Shown: positions 24,279 to 31,439 of the stretch, piece by piece
How positions within the stretch are numbered: the stretch's first letter is position 1
Layout: each line of letters begins with the position of its first letter
Source of the DNA: PALSA-600 sp037142875
GTDB taxonomy: Bacteria; Actinomycetota; Thermoleophilia; Gaiellales; Gaiellaceae
Assembly (NCBI GenBank): GCA_037142875.1
Contig: JBAWZV010000001.1
Location: 434,001 to 498,000, forward strand
Direction: 5' to 3'
DNA length: 64,000 bases
The notes under the pieces: generated by a model
Told to the model about the DNA's origin: nothing
Databases searched by the model: none
What the model saw: only the letters and a program-made list of their open reading frames with translations
Made by a program: the position numbers and the translations under genes

Positions 24279-26497
24279 GCGCGACCGCGGCGCCGCGCAG
24301 GCTCCAGGTGGGTCGCATCGGCGAGAGCCTCCTGCGCGCCGACGCACCGCCGAAGGTGCGGGGCGAGTTCGCCTACTCGAGCGATCTGACCGCTCCCGGG
24401 ATGCTCTGGGGGCACACCGTGCGGAGCCCTCATGCCCACGCGCGCATCCTCGAGATCGATGTCTCTGCCGCGGTCGGGATGTCCGGCGTGCATGCGGTGC
24501 TCACCCACGCGGATGTGCCCGGCGCGAAGACCTACGGGCTCGAGTTCAGCGATCAGCCGGTGCTCGCGAGCGATCGCGTGCGCTACTTCGGTGAGCCGGT
24601 TGTGATCGTCGCAGCGGAGCATCCGGAGCAGGCGCGGCGGGCAGCCGAGCGGATCCGCGTTGTCTATGAGCCGTTGCCGGTCGTGAGCGATATGGAGCGG
24701 GCGACCGAGGGGCCATCCCTCCACGACGGATATCCGACCCACGGCCACGGCTATCGCGACGACCACCGACCAAACGTCGTTCGCCACATCGAGATCCGCC
24801 ACGGCGACCCGGACCTCCCCGGCGAGGTGTGCGTCGAAGGCATCTACGAGACCGGGATGCAAGACCAGGCGTTTCTCGGGCCCGAGTCGGGGCTCGCGAT
24901 TCCGGACGGGGAGGGCGGCGTCGACATCCATGTCGCGACGCAGTGGCTCCACATCGACCGCGCCCAGATCGCGCCGTGTCTCGATCTTCCCCTCGAGCGT
25001 GTCCGGGTTCATCTCGGGGGCGTCGGTGGAGCGTTCGGTGGGCGGGAGGACGTCTCGATGCAGATCCACGCAGCGCTGCTCGCGCTCCGCACCAACCGCC
25101 CGGTCAAGATCGTCTACTCGCGCGAGGAGTCGTTCACCGGCCACGTCCATCGCCACCCGTCGAAGATCTGGGCCGAGCATCGTGCGACCCGCGACGGCCG
25201 TCTCGTCTCCGTCCGGATGCGCATCCTCCTCGACGGGGGCGCATACGCCTCGAGCTCTGCTGCGGTCTGCTCGAACGCGGCGTCGTTTGCGTGTGGCCCG
25301 TACGCAGTGCCAAACGCGCTGCTCGAGGCGACCGCGGTTTACACCAACAATCCGCCGTGCGGGGCGATGCGCGGCTTTGGTGCCGTGCAGACGTGCTTCG
25401 CCGCCGAGGCGCAGATGGACAGGCTCGCGGCCGCGCTCGACATCGATCCGATCGACCTGCGCGTACGCAACGCCCTAGCCCCTGGCGATCTCCTCCCGAC
25501 CGGCCAGCGGATCGAAGGATCGCTCCCAGTCGCCGACGTGATCCGGGCTGCGGCCGCGCTTCGGCCACCGCCGGCGGAGGAGCTGCCGCGCGACCCGCTG
25601 CGTCTTCCCGGCGGTGCGGGCAACACGACCCGCGGCGAGGGCGTGCGTCGCGGCGTCGGCTTCGCCGTTGGCTACAAGAACATCTGCTTCTCGGAGGGTT
25701 TCGACGACTACTGCGCCGCGCGCGTCCGGCTCTTCGCCGACGGTTTCGCCGAGGTTCACTGCGCCGCCTCCGAGGCCGGGCAGGGAGTGTCGAACGTGAT
25801 TCTCCAGGTCGCCCGCACGGAGCTCCGGATCGACGATGTGAGGCTCGCTCCCCAGTCAACGGCCTCCGTTGGCTCGGCCGGATCAACCTCGGCCTCGCGC
25901 CAGACCGTCATGGTCTCGGGGGCGGTCCGCGACGCCTGCCGCGCCGCGCTCGCCGAGCGCGATGCCACCGGTGCCACCGAGGTCGACGTGGAACGTATCT
26001 ACCGCCATCCGGCGACCACCCCGCTCGATCCGGCGACAGGGCAGATCACCGGGGATCGCGCCCACGTCTCCTTCGGCGTCGCGGCGATGCGCGTGGTCGC
26101 CGAGGTCGACGTCGAGCTCGGCCTCACCCGGATCGTGTGGATCGGCGCCGCCCAGGAGGTCGGCACTGCGATCGACCCACGCGCCGTCGAGGGGCAGATC
26201 GAAGGCGGCATCTCCCAGGGGCTCGGCCTCGCGCTCATGGAGGAGGTCAAGACGCGTGACGGCCTGATCGTCAACGCGAGCTTCACCGACTACCTCATCC
26301 CGACCACGCTCGACATGCCGCCGGTCGACATCGCGCTCATCCAGGATCCGGATCCGTCCTTGCCCTACGGGGTGAAGGGTGTCGGGGAGCCTCCAACGGT
26401 CGTCGCGACGGCTGCGGTCGTCTCGGCGCTCCGTGCCGCAACCGGCCGCGACCTGCCCCGCGCTCCCGTCTCGCCGGACGAGATCGTCGGGCTCTAA
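24275..26497 (+). CDS. xdhA: xanthine dehydrogenase molybdopterin subunit
   Basis: 740 residues. It begins RIGESLLRADAPPKVRGEF, the usual first strand, and has the molybdopterin motifs GGVGGAFGGRED (near residue 250), GAMRGFGAVQ (near 362) and the final GVKGVGEPPTV, whose Glu is the catalytic base. The enzyme hydroxylates hypoxanthine and xanthine to urate; related enzymes act on other purines or aldehydes, but the urate genes next door support xanthine. The GTG at 24275 overlaps the previous stop (GTGA). The stop shares bases with the convergent EamA gene. No XdhC/PucA-type maturation factor is seen nearby. Confidence 0.93.
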   Translation: MSATAAPRRLQVGRIGESLLRADAPPKVRGEFAYSSDLTAPGMLWGHTVRSPHAHARILEIDVSAAVGMSGVHAVLTHADVPGAKTYGLEFSDQPVLASDRVRYFGEPVVIVAAEHPEQARRAAERIRVVYEPLPVVSDMERATEGPSLHDGYPTHGHGYRDDHRPNVVRHIEIRHGDPDLPGEVCVEGIYETGMQDQAFLGPESGLAIPDGEGGVDIHVATQWLHIDRAQIAPCLDLPLERVRVHLGGVGGAFGGREDVSMQIHAALLALRTNRPVKIVYSREESFTGHVHRHPSKIWAEHRATRDGRLVSVRMRILLDGGAYASSSAAVCSNAASFACGPYAVPNALLEATAVYTNNPPCGAMRGFGAVQTCFAAEAQMDRLAAALDIDPIDLRVRNALAPGDLLPTGQRIEGSLPVADVIRAAAALRPPPAEELPRDPLRLPGGAGNTTRGEGVRRGVGFAVGYKNICFSEGFDDYCAARVRLFADGFAEVHCAASEAGQGVSNVILQVARTELRIDDVRLAPQSTASVGSAGSTSASRQTVMVSGAVRDACRAALAERDATGATEVDVERIYRHPATTPLDPATGQITGDRAHVSFGVAAMRVVAEVDVELGLTRIVWIGAAQEVGTAIDPRAVEGQIEGGISQGLGLALMEEVKTRDGLIVNASFTDYLIPTTLDMPPVDIALIQDPDPSLPYGVKGVGEPPTVVATAAVVSALRAATGRDLPRAPVSPDEIVGL

Positions 26498-27378
26498 CCT
26501 GCTGCGTCGTCGGCCGTCGCCGGGGCCGCGGGCTCTCGACGGACGACCACCGCGACGGAGGCCACCACGACTGCCGCCCCGATGAGGATCCTCCCCGTCA
26601 GGTGCTCGTGGCGGAAGGCCACCCCGAGGATGATCGCGACGACCGGGTTGACGTAGGCGTAGGTCGACACCATCCCGAGCGGCGCGTTTGTGAGCAGCCA
26701 GGTGTAGGCGGTGTAGCCGACAACCGATCCGATCGTGACGAGGTACAGCCACGCGAGCACCGATGACCGCGATGGCGAGATCGATCCCGCGTCGAGCAGG
26801 CCGAAGGGGAGCATGATGACGCCCCCGGCGAGCATCTGCCACGAGGTTGCGGCGAACGCGTTCGCCGGCATCGGTAGACGCGCGGATGCGAACGATCCGA
26901 CCGCCCACATGGCCGCGGAGACGACGCAGAGCGCAACTCCACCCGCCGTGGCGCCGCCCGAGGGCTGCAGCAGGATCGCCACTCCCGCGAAGCCGACTCC
27001 GACGGCGGCGAGCGCGATCGTCGGCATGTGCTCGCGGGCGGTGAGGCGGATCAGGACGACCCAGAGCGGGACAGATGCGATCAGCAGCGACGCCAGCCCC
27101 GTCGGCACGTTTCGCTCGGCGTAGAAGAGCACCGCGTTTGCTCCCGGCAGGAGGCAGCCGATCAGCACGGACGAGCCGAGGGCGCGTCGTGACACGCGCA
27201 TCGATCCGCCGCGGCGCCAGACGACGAGGGCCATGATCGTCCCGGCCGCGATGAATCGTGTCGAGACCGCGAACACCGGCGGCAATGTCTCGACGGTGAC
27301 GGCGATCGCCAGGTAGGTCGACCCCCAGATGAGGTAGACGACCCAGAGGGCCGTCCACACCTTGCCGCGGTGGCTCAC
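26494..27378 (-). CDS. EamA/DMT-family exporter
   Basis: 294 residues with ten transmembrane segments in two EamA repeats. The first starts WTALWVVYLIWGSTYLAIAV, and the second ends AYVNPVVAIILGVAFRHEHLTGR, both classic for the 10-TMS drug/metabolite exporter family (RhtA/YdcZ-like superfamily). Substrate unknown; amino acids or metabolites are common. The GTG at 27378 overlaps the preceding gene stop by four bases; a GTG at 27360 is an alternative. The long open frame upstream is a shadow. Confidence 0.88.
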   Translation of the reverse strand: MSHRGKVWTALWVVYLIWGSTYLAIAVTVETLPPVFAVSTRFIAAGTIMALVVWRRGGSMRVSRRALGSSVLIGCLLPGANAVLFYAERNVPTGLASLLIASVPLWVVLIRLTAREHMPTIALAAVGVGFAGVAILLQPSGGATAGGVALCVVSAAMWAVGSFASARLPMPANAFAATSWQMLAGGVIMLPFGLLDAGSISPSRSSVLAWLYLVTIGSVVGYTAYTWLLTNAPLGMVSTYAYVNPVVAIILGVAFRHEHLTGRILIGAAVVVASVAVVVRREPAAPATADDAAG

Positions 27379-27815
27379 TTGGCGAGGGAGAGCGCGGCGC
27401 CAGCTCCTAGGAGGACGATGCCGAGCGCCCGGGGCCACGAGATGGCGATCTGTTCGACACCGAAGAGGCCGAAGCGGTCGATCACGGCACCCATTCCGAG
27501 CTGCCCTGCGATCAGGATCCCGATCGTTGCGGTCGCACCGATCCGCGGCTGTGCGAAGGTGATCGCGAGGACGACGATCAGCCCCATCAGGCCGCCCGAC
27601 CACATCCACGAGGGCGCTCGAAGCGCCCCGCTGATCCCGCCGAATCCGCCGCGGGTGACAAGGAGCAGCGTTGCGGAGAGCAGGAGCTGGATGCAGGTGG
27701 CGAACGCGAGGGCCTCAACGACGCCGATCCGCGAGCCGAAGCGGCCCATGACAGCGACCTGGATCGATCCTGCAAGGCCCGCCAGCACGGCCAGGCCGAC
27801 AGCCGCGGACGTCAC
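27375..27815 (-). CDS. YdcZ/DUF606-type small DMT transporter
   Basis: 146 residues with five predicted transmembrane segments, i.e. one half of a typical EamA exporter. Segments such as GLAGSIQVAVMGRFG and LIAGQLGMGAVIDRFGLFG match the DUF606 (YdcZ) family, which works as dimers or pairs. It overlaps the 10-TMS EamA gene by four bases, suggesting coexpression. Substrate unknown. Starts at a GTG (27815) without a clear Shine-Dalgarno. Confidence 0.85.
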   Translation of the reverse strand: MTSAAVGLAVLAGLAGSIQVAVMGRFGSRIGVVEALAFATCIQLLLSATLLLVTRGGFGGISGALRAPSWMWSGGLMGLIVVLAITFAQPRIGATATIGILIAGQLGMGAVIDRFGLFGVEQIAISWPRALGIVLLGAGAALSLAK

Positions 27816-28008
27816 AGCGCGTCCGTGCGGGGGAGGTCGTCGGCGGTCGTGGCTCGAAGCATCAGAGGCTCGTCTCGATAACGGCGGGCATCGGCGCGCG
27901 CGTGCCCAACTCTATGCACCGCTGCAGGCGGGACGCCACCGCCGATACGGCCAACGGCGTACGGGAAACCCCCCCAATCGTGCAGTTTGCCACGTTATTG
28001 CGGGGACT

Positions 28009-28023
28009 TTGCAGTAAATGCAA
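28009..28023. promoter_or_regulatory. TTGCA inverted repeat in an AT-rich promoter region
   Basis: TTGCA, five bases (GTAAA), TGCAA: a perfect short palindrome within an AT-rich island (about 27975-28050) that stands out from the GC-rich surroundings. The stretch 27816-28097 (282 bases) holds no gene I can support; it is probably the control region of the gene at 28098. A TAAAAG box at 28039-28044 may be its -10. Confidence 0.4.
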
Positions 28024-28059
28024 CTTGCTTATTTCTGGTAAAAGTCAGCTACGGATTTC

Positions 28060-28075
28060 GGCGCGAGGCCGCGCC
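28060..28075 (+). other. small leader hairpin before the 87-residue membrane protein
   Basis: GGCGCG, AGGC, CGCGCC: six perfect GC pairs with a four-base loop, 22 bases before the ATG. It could stabilise the leader; too short to suggest a riboswitch. Confidence 0.35.
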
Positions 28076-28097
28076 CACACCTTTTGAAAGGAGCCAC

Positions 28098-28361
28098 ATG
28101 AGTGCTTCTGCGCCTGCAGACAACACCCACGCCTCGAACGCCAACCACGCTGCCGATGCCGAGATGTACCGGTGGATGCGCTGGTTCGGCCTTCCCGTTG
28201 CGCTCATCGCCGTCCTTGTCGGCGCCGCATTCGGCACCGGTGACCAGTGGTGGCTCGGCGCTGCGCTGCTCGTGCTGATCGCCGACATCTTCGTGCTCGT
28301 GTGGCTCGCGATGAGCTCCGACACGAACGGTGTCCTCGGCGACGCACCGTCGCACCACTAG
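28098..28361 (+). CDS. small two-helix membrane protein, unknown function
   Basis: 87 residues. A polar, Asn/Ala/His-rich N-terminus of about 23 residues is followed by RWMRWFGLPVALIAVLVGAAFG and LGAALLVLIADIFVLVWLAM, two hydrophobic helices separated by a short GTGDQWW loop, and a polar tail ending in SHH. I do not recognise a family. The strong AAAGGAG ribosome site five bases before the ATG at 28098 and an isolated AT-rich control region make it one of the few genes here with a real leader, which suggests high or regulated expression. It precedes the lipid-kinase-like gene by 55 bases. Confidence 0.75.
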   Translation: MSASAPADNTHASNANHAADAEMYRWMRWFGLPVALIAVLVGAAFGTGDQWWLGAALLVLIADIFVLVWLAMSSDTNGVLGDAPSHH

Positions 28362-28404
28362 CGAATCGCATTCCGCCCGTTCCCCAACAGCGGGGAGCGG
28401 GTCG

Positions 28405-28410
28405 TACGAT
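28405..28410 (+). promoter_or_regulatory. -10-like box TACGAT for the lipid-kinase-like gene
   Basis: TACGAT lies six bases before the GTG at 28417. Confidence 0.45.
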
Positions 28411-28416
28411 GGCCGG

Positions 28417-29310
28417 GTGTCCCGGGCCGTCCTGATCGTCAACCCGTTCTCGTCGGGTGTCACGCTTCCGCTCGTAGAACGGGTCGGCGCTGCCCTGGCG
28501 CGTGTCACCGAGGTGACGGTCAAGCAGACGCGCGCACGGGGGCACGCAACCGAGCTGGCGACCGAGGCTGCAGCCGACGCCGACGCCGTGATCGTCTTCT
28601 CGGGCGACGGCACCTATAACGAGGCGGTCAACGGCCACGTCGGCACGACGCCGTTCGGGTTCATCCCAGGCGGTGGGTCGAGCGTCTTTCCGCGTGGCCT
28701 CGGCCTTCCTCGTGATCCGGTCGGGGCAGCGATTCGGATCGCGGAGGCGATCGAGGCCGACCGGACCCGGATGATCTCTCTGGGGCGCGTCAACGGCAGG
28801 CGCTTCTGCTTCTCCGCCGGCGTCGGGTTCGATGCCGAGGCGGTGCGTCGCGTCGATTCGCGTGGTCGTGCCGCGGATGGACGGCGGGCCGGCAACTTCG
28901 CCTTCGTGCTCACGATCGCCCGGCAGCTCGCCGAACGTCGACTCCGATACGGGCCCGAGGTCACCGTCCACGGGTATGGGCGCGCCGCCTTCGTACTCGT
29001 CGCAAACGGCCGGCCCTACACGTATGCCGGGCCGATTCCGCTCCGCATGGTCCGCGACTCCGACTACGGCGGCGGACTTGCCTTTGCAGCGCCGACGGAG
29101 GTCCGTCCGCTGACCGTCCCCCGCCTCCTCACCGACATGTGGCGAGGGGTCACGAACAAGCATCCGCTGGTGCTTGCCGACCGCGAGGTCGATCGCCTCC
29201 ACATCGTCTGCGATCGTCCGCTTCCGCTCCACTCTGACGGAGAGGATCTCGGCGACGTCGTTGAGGCGATGTTCGAGGCCGAGCGCAACGCGCTCCGTGT
29301 CTTCGTCTAG
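28417..29310 (+). CDS. diacylglycerol/sphingosine-kinase-like protein
   Basis: 297 residues. The catalytic domain has VNPFSSGVT near residue 8, the nucleotide motif VFSGDGTYNEAVNG near residue 60 (GGDGT type) and FIPGGGSSVFPRGLGLP near residue 82. The C-terminal beta-sandwich region includes SAGVGFDAEAVR and ends with LHSDGEDLG. Such proteins phosphorylate lipid hydroxyl groups with ATP; some act on diacylglycerol or other lipids in the inner membrane. The usual GGTxND is changed to GGGSSVF, in which Asn-Asp is missing, so the ATP contact differs. The GTG start at 28417 has TACGAT six bases before it. Confidence 0.82.
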   Translation: MSRAVLIVNPFSSGVTLPLVERVGAALARVTEVTVKQTRARGHATELATEAAADADAVIVFSGDGTYNEAVNGHVGTTPFGFIPGGGSSVFPRGLGLPRDPVGAAIRIAEAIEADRTRMISLGRVNGRRFCFSAGVGFDAEAVRRVDSRGRAADGRRAGNFAFVLTIARQLAERRLRYGPEVTVHGYGRAAFVLVANGRPYTYAGPIPLRMVRDSDYGGGLAFAAPTEVRPLTVPRLLTDMWRGVTNKHPLVLADREVDRLHIVCDRPLPLHSDGEDLGDVVEAMFEAERNALRVFV

Positions 29311-29314
29311 ACGG

Positions 29315-30523
29315 TCAGGCGATCCAGACCCACATCACCCAGCGGGCCAGGTTCAGGCCGAGCAGGAGCGTGAAGCAGGCGACGATCACGGTGTCGGTGC
29401 GTCGGCGGTCTGCCACCGCGGCGAGGGCGAGGAACACCGGAAACACTCCGAGCGCGAATCGCGGCATCGAGAGTAGCGGCGAGCCCGGCACCGGATCCGC
29501 CAGGGGCAGCGCGAGGCTCGCGAGCGCGAAGATCCCGTACGGCGCGCCGAGCCGACGCCACGAGACGGCCCCGAGCGCAAGGAGCCCGAGAGCGTAGCCG
29601 AGCTGCTCGAGGTTGATTCCGGCGCCGTACATCGCGCTGTGGTCGATATCCGGGAAGTAGTTGTGCCCGGTGCCGGCGACGAGCTGGCTGACCCCGCGCC
29701 AGCCGAAGACGAGACCGGCCCAGAGACCGCCGATCGGACCGGCGTGGGAGAGGTGGCGGTCCCATCCGGCTCGCTGGGCACTCAGGAACAGGAACGGGCG
29801 CCCGAACGCAAGCCAGAGATAGAGGGGCCAGAGCGCCATGATCGGAACCGCCGCCGAGAGTCGCAGGAGCGCAGCGCGTCGGTCGCGGGCCAGCCAGGCG
29901 ATCAGGCCGATCGCCGGGAGCAGCATCACCCCGGAGCTGCGCGTGAGTGCGGCGAGCCCGATCGCGACTCCCGCCCAGCCGAAGCGCCCGCGCGTCGCGA
30001 GCAGGAACGCCGCCACGCTGAGCAGGAGATAGAGCGACTCGCTGTAGACCGCGATCAGGAAGAGCGTGGTCGGGAACACGGCGAGGTAGAGCAGCGTCCG
30101 GCGTGCGGCCGCCTCGTCGACCAGGGTGAGCGCGAGCTCCCAGAGGCAGACGAAGGCCGCAACCGATGCGATGAGCGAGATGAGCACGCCGGCAAGCAGG
30201 TAGTGGCCGCCAAGGAGCCAGCCGAGGACGTTGACGCAGAGCGGGTAGAGCGGGAAGAACGCGGTCGAGTTGTCCGTCGCGGCGTAGCCGTGCTCTGCGA
30301 TGTGGACGTACCAGCTGCTGTCGGCACGGCTCCAGAGGTCGATCGCCCACCCGACATCGTGGAGCACGACCTCGTCGAGGCCACGGGTGTGGAGCGGGAG
30401 CGCGTACTGCGCCTGGAGGACGAGGTAGGCGAGGGCGGCGCCGGCGCAGATGACAAGCCGGGTTCCTCCGAAGACCTCGAGCGGGTACCGGGGAAGGCGA
30501 CGCAGGAAGGCAACGACACGCAC
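29315..30523 (-). CDS. PIG-V-like mannosyltransferase family membrane protein
   Basis: 402 residues with about ten transmembrane segments. Acidic WSRADSSWYVHIAEHGY in the first outer loop, followed by STAFFPLYPLCV, is the typical catalytic region of PIG-V and related GT-C glycosyltransferases; NYFPDID lies in a later loop. Such enzymes move mannose from polyprenyl-phosphate-mannose to a lipid or protein acceptor outside the cell. Acceptor unknown. The GTG at 30523 is my preferred start (RVVAFLRRLPRYPLEVF follows); an earlier start at 30571 would overlap the divergent promoter of 30555. Confidence 0.75.
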   Translation of the reverse strand: MRVVAFLRRLPRYPLEVFGGTRLVICAGAALAYLVLQAQYALPLHTRGLDEVVLHDVGWAIDLWSRADSSWYVHIAEHGYAATDNSTAFFPLYPLCVNVLGWLLGGHYLLAGVLISLIASVAAFVCLWELALTLVDEAAARRTLLYLAVFPTTLFLIAVYSESLYLLLSVAAFLLATRGRFGWAGVAIGLAALTRSSGVMLLPAIGLIAWLARDRRAALLRLSAAVPIMALWPLYLWLAFGRPFLFLSAQRAGWDRHLSHAGPIGGLWAGLVFGWRGVSQLVAGTGHNYFPDIDHSAMYGAGINLEQLGYALGLLALGAVSWRRLGAPYGIFALASLALPLADPVPGSPLLSMPRFALGVFPVFLALAAVADRRRTDTVIVACFTLLLGLNLARWVMWVWIA

Positions 30524-30541
30524 GGGACGATCATCGCGAAA

Positions 30542-30547
30542 TACACT
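30542..30547 (+). promoter_or_regulatory. -10-like box TACACT for the gene at 30555
   Basis: TACACT lies seven bases before the GTG at 30555. Confidence 0.45.
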
Positions 30548-30554
30548 GGGTCCC

Positions 30555-30962
30555 GTGGGTGCCTGGTACACGATCGGTCTGACCGCCGGTCTCGGCGTCG
30601 CCTTCGGTGTCCTTGGCGCCGGTGTCGCGCCGAGGCGCGTGCTCGTTCCGCTGCTCGCAGGCCTCGCCGGAGCTCTCGTCGGCTACGCCGTCTTCGGCGC
30701 CGCCGAGGCGGCCGGAGGGATCGTCGGGGGCGCAGCAGGCGGCTACGGCGCAATTCCTGTCGTTGCGGGAGCGCTCCGTCGGGGCGGAACTCGTGGCGGT
30801 CTCGCCGCGCTTGTCGCGATCGGGGCAGCTGTCGTGGCCGCGCTTGCCCTCGTGCCGGCGCTTGGGTACGTCGAGGCGCTATCGCTTCCGGTGCTCGCGC
30901 TCCGCCTGCGGGCGAAGCAGCCAGATCGCCACGCGGGGCTTCGCACCCTCGCCCGTGACTGA
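30555..30962 (+). CDS. small Gly/Ala-rich membrane protein, unknown function
   Basis: 135 residues. Three to four hydrophobic stretches, rich in Gly and Ala (GLTAGLGVAFGVLGAGVAP, GLAGALVGYAVFGAAEAAGGIVGGAAGGYGA, then AALVAIGAAVVAALALVPALGYV). Glycine-zipper-like spacing suggests tight helix packing. I do not recognise a family; similar short proteins occur beside membrane glycosyltransferases. The GTG at 30555 follows TACACT by seven bases. The gene lies between the PIG-V-like gene (divergent) and gtrA. Confidence 0.65.
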   Translation: MGAWYTIGLTAGLGVAFGVLGAGVAPRRVLVPLLAGLAGALVGYAVFGAAEAAGGIVGGAAGGYGAIPVVAGALRRGGTRGGLAALVAIGAAVVAALALVPALGYVEALSLPVLALRLRAKQPDRHAGLRTLARD

Positions 30963-30999
30963 ACCGCCTGTCGCCCGGGGTTTCGCCGACCGGCGCTGG

Positions 31000-31005
31000 T
31001 AGCCT
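31000..31005 (+). promoter_or_regulatory. -10-like box TAGCCT for gtrA-like gene
   Basis: TAGCCT lies six bases before the GTG at 31012. Confidence 0.45.
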
Positions 31006-31011
31006 CGCGCG

Positions 31012-31425
31012 GTGTCCGGAAACCGCGCTGTCGAGGCCCTGAAGCGCCCATCGAACTGGGTCCAGTTCGCACAGTTCGGAGCGGTAGGGGGAATCGGCTA
31101 CGCCGTGAACCTCGGCGTGTACGCGCTCCTGCTCTCCCTCGCGCATGTCCACTACCTCGTTGCGGCGATCGGGGCGTTTGGTGTCGCGGTCACGAACAAC
31201 TACCTGATCAACCGCTACTGGACGTTCCGGGGCGAGCGTGGCGACTTCGGGCAGCAGGGCGTGCGATTCTTCGTCGTCTCCGTGCTCTCGCTCGGGGTGA
31301 ACCTCATCATCCTTCACCTGTTCGTCCGCGCCGGGTGGGACAAGATCGGCTCGCAGGCCATCGCGATCGTCGTGGTGACGCCGCTCAACTTCATCGGGAA
31401 CAAGCTCTGGTCGTTCCGGCACTGA
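31012..31425 (+). CDS. GtrA-family membrane protein
   Basis: 137 residues with four transmembrane segments. FAQFGAVGGIGYAVNLGVYALLL and the AVTNNYLINRYWTFR motif near residue 60 are the GtrA hallmark, with a repeat of the Asn-x-Trp-x-F pattern at the end (NFIGNKLWSF). GtrA proteins are thought to flip or carry polyprenyl-phosphate sugars for membrane glycosyltransferases. The two polytopic glycosyltransferase-like genes directly downstream fit this. The GTG is six bases after TAGCCT. Confidence 0.9.
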   Translation: MSGNRAVEALKRPSNWVQFAQFGAVGGIGYAVNLGVYALLLSLAHVHYLVAAIGAFGVAVTNNYLINRYWTFRGERGDFGQQGVRFFVVSVLSLGVNLIILHLFVRAGWDKIGSQAIAIVVVTPLNFIGNKLWSFRH

Positions 31426-31439
31426 CGCGACTTGCGGTT

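Noticed and set aside
28080..28091. CCTTT-TG-AAAGG as a hairpin hiding the ribosome site of the 28098 gene
   Set aside because: A two-base loop is too tight for a stable hairpin; the match is probably chance.
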